38,751 nt of DNA from Nereida sp965655635 (GTDB taxonomy: Bacteria > Pseudomonadota > Alphaproteobacteria > Rhodobacterales > Rhodobacteraceae). How positions within the stretch are numbered: position 1 is the stretch's first letter; every line of letters starts with the position of its first letter. A program made the position numbers and the translations under genes. The notes below the pieces were generated by a model. It saw nothing but the letters and a program-made list of their open reading frames with translations, was not told where the DNA came from and did no database searches. Shown here piece by piece: positions 33,148 through 38,751 of the stretch. The DNA lies in NCBI RefSeq assembly GCF_965655635.1, contig NZ_CBFHHE010000020.1, positions 1-38,751 of the forward strand, read 5' to 3'.

Positions 33148-34047
33148 TTAGCCTCCCATTTCCACAATAACTGCACCAAGCGCGATCAGCGCCATCAAGC
33201 CTATCCGTCTTGGACCGACTGTTTCTTTCAAAAATATCCAGCCAATGAAAGCCGCAAAAACCGCCGATGTTTCGCGCAACACAGCCGCCTCGCCTACTTT
33301 ATCAAGGCGCGTGGCCAACATCACCGCCCCAAACGAGCCGTAGGCAATAAATGCCCCCATCACCGAGCGCCCCATCAAGCCGCGCACGTCAGGCCAATCC
33401 CCTTTACGGTAGCGCCACAGCATCAGAAGCGGAAAATCAATTGATGTGAGCAAGAAAAACCAAGCGATAAACGTAAACGGATCAGGCAATGCGCGGATCG
33501 CGTAGGCGTCATAAGTTGTATAGATCGCTACAAAAAGCCCCGTGCAGACTGCAAACCACAAAGCGGGGATGAGCGTATCACGGCCACTATCGAGCCGGAA
33601 AAAGTTATACGCAGCCAGTCCAAAAATACCCGCCACAAGTGTGAAGACACCCAACCACTGGACGATCGTGAAGACCTCGCCAAAGATCAAATAAGCACCG
33701 ATTACAGTAAATAGCGGCCCCGTGCCGCGCATCACAGGGTAGACAACCGTGTAGGCGCCGAGTGTGTAGGCCATGGCAATCAGCACTTTATAAATCAGGT
33801 GGATCACTACTGCACCGGCCATCAACCACCACGCATTGCCTTCTGGCCACGGCACCAAAAACAACGCGACCGGCAGCGAGATTACGACCAAACAGGCATC
33901 AATCGAGGCACGCGACAGCCACGGATCAAACCGGCCTTTTTGCAGCGCTCCAAAAACAGCGTGCAAGAACGCCGCAGACAGCGCCAGAACAAGCGCAAGT
34001 TGATGCCCCGCTTCCGTTCCCTCCAGCGAGACCAACCATTCACTCAT
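33148..34047 (-). CDS. EamA/DMT-superfamily transporter
   Basis: A 299-residue membrane protein with about ten helices: LALVLALSAAFLHAVFGAL opens, and the second repeat starts near residue 160. FLKETVGPRRIGLMALIALGAV closes it in the way usual for EamA proteins. Substrate unknown. It lies 15 bp after ftsY and 3 bp before ispZ on the same strand; the ftsY-EamA-ispZ order recurs in related bacteria to my knowledge. Confidence 0.88.
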   Translation of the reverse strand: MSEWLVSLEGTEAGHQLALVLALSAAFLHAVFGALQKGRFDPWLSRASIDACLVVISLPVALFLVPWPEGNAWWLMAGAVVIHLIYKVLIAMAYTLGAYTVVYPVMRGTGPLFTVIGAYLIFGEVFTIVQWLGVFTLVAGIFGLAAYNFFRLDSGRDTLIPALWFAVCTGLFVAIYTTYDAYAIRALPDPFTFIAWFFLLTSIDFPLLMLWRYRKGDWPDVRGLMGRSVMGAFIAYGSFGAVMLATRLDKVGEAAVLRETSAVFAAFIGWIFLKETVGPRRIGLMALIALGAVIVEMGG

Positions 34048-34062
34048 ATTTATTTTTCGCTT

Positions 34063-35385
<1,323 letters not shown>

Positions 35386-35507
35386 ATCGGCTCTCCGAAA
35401 GGGTTTCACTCAGTGATCTAACCCTTTGGCAGCGCTTTTGAAAGACACCCGTCGCACCGCAAGGGCCAGCCGCGCGATAATTTTGCGCACTGGCCCAACA
35501 GAAGTAC

Positions 35508-37208
35508 TCAGATTTCGTCTTTGAAGTGTTCCATCACCAATTTGATGGGGTTTGGCGCCGCCTGCCCCAGACCGCAAATTGAGGCATCCACCATTGCCGT
35601 GCTCAACTCGGTCAGAAGCCCCTGATCCCACGTATCAGCCTGCATCAGCTTCACAGCTTTTTCGCAGCCCACGCGGCACGGTGTGCATTGACCGCAGGAT
35701 TCATCTTCAAAAAAGCGCAGCATATTCAACGCCGCATCACGGGCACGATCTTGATCTGACAACACCACTACCGCCGCAGATCCAATGAAGGTGCCAAGCG
35801 GCTGCAACGTATCAAAATCAAGCGGCACATCGTGAATTGAAGCAGGCAACAACCCAGAAGACGGCCCGCCCGGTTGATAAGCTTTGAAAACGTGCCCGTC
35901 GGCCATGCCGCCAGCCGCTTCAATGATATCGGTGATAGTCGACCCAGCGGGCAGCAAATAAACACCTGCGTTCTTCACACGCCCCGACACAGAATAACTG
36001 CGCAACCCTTTGCGGCCATTCTTTTCAACACTGCTCAAAATCTCAGGGCCTTCACGACAGATGCGCGCGACCCAGTGCAGTGTTTCGACGTTATGGACCA
36101 GCGTAGGTTGGCCAAAAATACCTACCTGAGCTACAAAAGGAGGCCGATGCCGCGGCATGCCGCGTTTGCCTTCGATACTTTCAATCATCGCGGATTCTTC
36201 ACCGCAGATATACGCGCCCGCACCGCGGCGCAGATCGATGTAGCCGGCATCAACAATACCCGCATCCTCAAGTGCCGTAATTTCACGGCGCAATATTTCG
36301 AGCACTGCAGGATACTCGTCACGCATGTAAATAAACGCCTTCTCGGCCTCAACAGCCCAAGCCGCGATCAACATGCCCTCAAGGAAAAGATGCGGTGTAC
36401 GCTCAAGGTAATAGCGGTCTTTGAACGTACCGGGTTCGCCCTCATCACCATTTACAGCCAAGTAACGCGGCCCGGCGTTTGCCCGCACAAAACCCCATTT
36501 TTTTCCCGACGGGAAACCAGCACCACCCAAGCCGCGCAAACCCGAAGATAGCACTTTTTCCTGTACAGCCTCCCAATCGCCACTTTGATGCAATGATGTC
36601 AGGCTATCGTAACCACCGGCGGCACGATAGGCATCCAATGTCTCATAATCAGGCATGTGGGCGTGTGTATCGCCTGCAGCAATTGCCACTTCGACTTTGG
36701 CCAAATCAGCCTCGTCAATATGATTGTGGCCCAGCTCAAGCACCGGTGCCGTATCACACCGCCCCATGCATGGCGCGCGCACCACGCGAACTTCATCGAC
36801 GTTCAACCCTTTCTCCAATGCATCTTGCAGCGCTTGGGCGCCTGCAAGCTCGCACGAAAGGCTGTCGCACACCCGAATGGTCAACGCAGGCGGCGGTGTC
36901 TCCCCTTCTTTAACAACATCAAAGTGGGCATAAAACGTCGCCACCTCATAAACCTCGGCCATGGACAAGCGCATCTCCTCTGCCAAGGCCCGCAGGTGCG
37001 CCGCGGACAAGCAGCCAAATTTATCTTGGATCAGGTGCAAATGCTCGATCAACAGATCGCGGTCGCGGGATTTCCCCTCGAGCAGGCTTTGCACTTCGCC
37101 CCATGCAGCATCATCAAGCTGACGGCCTTTAGTGTGGCGGCGGCCCTTGCCTTTGCCCGATTTCCAAACGCCTTTGCCCGCGTCCATGTCCTTGCTGTCC
37201 AATGCCAT
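35508..37208 (-). CDS. NuoE-NuoF fusion flavoprotein, formate dehydrogenase FdsGB-like
   Basis: A 566-residue NAD-reducing iron-sulfur flavoprotein. A basic, glycine-rich N-terminus precedes a NuoE/FdsG-like thioredoxin-fold domain (about 30-195) with four [2Fe-2S] cysteines in CDSLSC and APCMGRCD. The NuoF/FdsB-like part has the FMN/NADH loops GLRGLGGAGFPSGKKW, VNGDEGEPGTFKDRY and GAGAYICGEESAMIESIEG, then the [4Fe-4S] cysteines in ESCGQCTPCRVGC and ICGLG. In soluble NAD-dependent formate dehydrogenases these domains pass electrons from the molybdenum alpha subunit to NAD+. No alpha subunit, FdhD or other partner is in the window: ftsY is downstream and xseA upstream. The start at 37208 is preferred over 37217 because GGGGGA then lies about 9 nt upstream. 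A bidirectional hydrogenase diaphorase is less likely. Confidence 0.85.
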   Translation of the reverse strand: MALDSKDMDAGKGVWKSGKGKGRRHTKGRQLDDAAWGEVQSLLEGKSRDRDLLIEHLHLIQDKFGCLSAAHLRALAEEMRLSMAEVYEVATFYAHFDVVKEGETPPPALTIRVCDSLSCELAGAQALQDALEKGLNVDEVRVVRAPCMGRCDTAPVLELGHNHIDEADLAKVEVAIAAGDTHAHMPDYETLDAYRAAGGYDSLTSLHQSGDWEAVQEKVLSSGLRGLGGAGFPSGKKWGFVRANAGPRYLAVNGDEGEPGTFKDRYYLERTPHLFLEGMLIAAWAVEAEKAFIYMRDEYPAVLEILRREITALEDAGIVDAGYIDLRRGAGAYICGEESAMIESIEGKRGMPRHRPPFVAQVGIFGQPTLVHNVETLHWVARICREGPEILSSVEKNGRKGLRSYSVSGRVKNAGVYLLPAGSTITDIIEAAGGMADGHVFKAYQPGGPSSGLLPASIHDVPLDFDTLQPLGTFIGSAAVVVLSDQDRARDAALNMLRFFEDESCGQCTPCRVGCEKAVKLMQADTWDQGLLTELSTAMVDASICGLGQAAPNPIKLVMEHFKDEI

Positions 37209-37359
37209 TTTGCGCATCCCCCGAAAAATCTATTATCTTGTAGCCCCGTTCACAAACTTCGGTCAGGGGCAAAAGCGACATTTGGCATGGCCAAGCGGAC
37301 GCGGAGTGTCTCAAAGCAACAGCCAACACCGCCAGCGCACCCCCCACAACAACACGCAA
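37129..37359 (-). CDS. Possible small secreted protein (weak)
   Basis: A 76-codon frame starting TTG at 37359, 2 bp after the xseA stop, with a signal-peptide-like beginning (VVVGGALAVLAVALRHSASA then WPCQM). Its last 80 bases overlap the start of the NuoEF fusion gene in another frame, and the C-terminal half is basic and compositionally odd. No good ribosome site. It may be a truncated remnant or no gene; otherwise the 150 bp between xseA and the fusion gene would be plain leader. Confidence 0.25.
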   Translation of the reverse strand: MRVVVGGALAVLAVALRHSASAWPCQMSLLPLTEVCERGYKIIDFSGDAQNGIGQQGHGRGQRRLEIGQRQGPPPH

Positions 37360-37361
37360 AC

Positions 37362-38751
37362 CTAAAGCAGTGTGCCTTGTTCAGGCGGGGTATCATCTTT
37401 TTTGATCCGTTTTTTGGGCGCGGTAGATGGCTTTTTTACAGCCACTTCAACATCCCGCGATCCCGTGGCGGACCCCAGTGAAATGCGGCCATCTTTGAAC
37501 TGGATTTCCAAGGCGTCAGAAGCGCGCGCATCGCCCACCTGCGTAATGACCGTACCTGAGCTGCGCACCACAGCAAAGCCGCGTTCCAATGTGGCCTCAT
37601 ACCCTAACGTTTTGCGCAATCTTTCAAGCCCATCAAGCGTCGCACGTGCAGTTGTGATGCGTTGCGTGGCCCCACCGCTCATCTTGATGCCAAGCATCCA
37701 AGCGCGTTCGCGCTGGCGCGTAATTTCACTTGCAACCACCGCAGGGCGCAAACGCGCGCTAACGCCTGCCAATGCCTCGCGACGGCGTTCCGTTTTGCGC
37801 GTCAATGCAGGCACCAATTGCCGTGCGCGATCATCCGTACGCCTGCGTGCTTCGGCGATCCGCGCGCTCAGCACTGTTGGGCGCACGCCACCAGCAACAT
37901 CAGCCAGAGCAACCCTTTTGGTACTAACAAACCGGTTCAGCGCGCCATCCAATCTGTCAGAGGCCGCATCCAAACGTTGGCGCTGGTCTTCGGTCAACCG
38001 CTCGGGCCGCGGCAGGCCACGGGCCAGATCATGCAAGCGGTCCGCACGACGCGTCATCCCGTTTGCAAGGCCGCGCGACAAACGCCCACCGCATTCGTTT
38101 ACAAAGGCCAGCATATCAAGGCGTACTGGCACCGCCATTTCCGCCGCCGCCGTTGGCGTGGGCGCGCGCCTGTCCGAGACATAATCGATTAATGTTGTGT
38201 CGGTTTCGTGCCCCACCGCAGAGATGAGCGGAATATCACTGGCCGCAGCCGCGCGCGCCACATTTTCCTCATTAAAGCCCCACAGGTCCTCAATGCTGCC
38301 ACCACCACGTGCGACAATCAAAACGTCGGGCCGCAGAAGTGCGCCGCCGGGCGTCATGGCGTTGAACCCCTCGATCGCGCGGGTCACTTCGGCGGCACAA
38401 TTCGCACCCTGAACCGCAACAGGCCAGACCAGCACTTTACGTGGGAACCGGTCACGTAACCTGTGCAGAATGTCACGGATGACAGCACCAGTTGGCGACG
38501 TCACGACCCCGATAACATCTGGCAAAAATGGAATATCGCTTTTGCGCGCGGGATCAAAAAGCCCTTCAGCAGCCAGCTTGGTCTTGCGCTTTTCCAGCAT
38601 GGCCATCAACGCACCAACACCCGCGACGCTGACGTCTTGAACGTTCATCTGATACTTTGACTGGTTCGGAAATGTCGTCAGCCGGCCTGTGGCCACAATT
38701 TCCATACCCTCTTCGGGGATCACGTTCAGGCGCGCGACTTGCGCTTTCCAA
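37362..38751 (-). CDS. xseA: Exodeoxyribonuclease VII large subunit (N-terminus off the right edge)
   Basis: Large subunit of the nuclease that degrades single-stranded DNA to oligonucleotides in repair. 462 residues are visible, open to the window edge with WKAQVARL; the missing part is the rest of the N-terminal OB-fold. Visible are EGMEIVATGRLTTFP, the catalytic domain with VIGVVTSPTGAVIRDI, DVLIVARGGGSIEDLWGFNEE and ISAVGHETDTTLIDYVSD, then a long arginine-rich coiled-coil region and a C-terminal LERGFAVVRSSGTVIT segment. A lysine-rich tail ends the protein. xseB is not seen. Confidence 0.96.
   Translation of the reverse strand, partial: WKAQVARLNVIPEEGMEIVATGRLTTFPNQSKYQMNVQDVSVAGVGALMAMLEKRKTKLAAEGLFDPARKSDIPFLPDVIGVVTSPTGAVIRDILHRLRDRFPRKVLVWPVAVQGANCAAEVTRAIEGFNAMTPGGALLRPDVLIVARGGGSIEDLWGFNEENVARAAAASDIPLISAVGHETDTTLIDYVSDRRAPTPTAAAEMAVPVRLDMLAFVNECGGRLSRGLANGMTRRADRLHDLARGLPRPERLTEDQRQRLDAASDRLDGALNRFVSTKRVALADVAGGVRPTVLSARIAEARRRTDDRARQLVPALTRKTERRREALAGVSARLRPAVVASEITRQRERAWMLGIKMSGGATQRITTARATLDGLERLRKTLGYEATLERGFAVVRSSGTVITQVGDARASDALEIQFKDGRISLGSATGSRDVEVAVKKPSTAPKKRIKKDDTPPEQGTLL

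Overview
The window looks like a chromosome segment of a marine alphaproteobacterium of the Rhodobacterales (Roseobacter group). This rests on protein resemblance and gene order: folB-folP-glmM, glyQ-DUF6446-glyS, ftsY-EamA-ispZ, a stand-alone ctaD, a zinc-independent folE2 and a SAM-II riboswitch in front of metZ. The genus cannot be fixed from the sequence alone. Nearly all genes are housekeeping or metabolic and densely packed. The left edge is the exception, being the end of an integrated element.

Layout, left to right. 1-1039: a truncated tyrosine recombinase reading off the left edge, directly downstream of tRNA-Leu(GAG), i.e. the int end of an integrative element. 1211-6319: lipB, ctaD with a good terminator, a DUF2244 membrane protein, convergent yqeY, and carA. 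6361-9702: a family 2 glycosyltransferase gene with an in-frame amber codon, a GntR/FCD regulator overlapping its 3' end, and a HAD pyrimidine nucleotidase. 9744-13087: a UbiH-type hydroxylase, two overlapping Lrp/AsnC regulators, and divergent ilvC with a terminator. 13156-19112: an EamA transporter, the operon folB-folP-glmM (minus), a second EamA transporter and a SleB-type wall hydrolase. 19324-25598: minus-strand glyQ-DUF6446-glyS-ppdK. 25772-27642: a decayed trypsin-fold secreted protein gene with three frameshifts. 27643-31745: trkH, folE2 and metZ; metZ has its promoter, SAM-II riboswitch and terminator visible. 31814-38751: a glutathione transferase, then minus-strand xseA (partial), a NuoE-NuoF fusion (FdsGB-like), ftsY with a hexanucleotide repeat, a third EamA transporter and ispZ.

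Functional themes are folate synthesis (folE2, folB, folP), wall precursors and septation (glmM, sleB-like, ispZ), amino-acid synthesis with visible regulation (ilvC beside two Lrp genes, metZ under a SAM-II switch), and respiration (ctaD, UbiH-like enzyme, NuoEF fusion). I did not find a clear novel defence or biosynthetic system. The most interesting signals are the amber-interrupted glycosyltransferase, the triply frameshifted pseudo-protease with a 20-bp tandem duplication, the FolB protein fused to an amino-acid-kinase-like domain with degenerate glycine motifs, the tRNA-int boundary, and an 18-bp motif shared by two leader regions. No stretch longer than 300 bases lacks a gene; the longest gap (1868-2137) is the ctaD leader.
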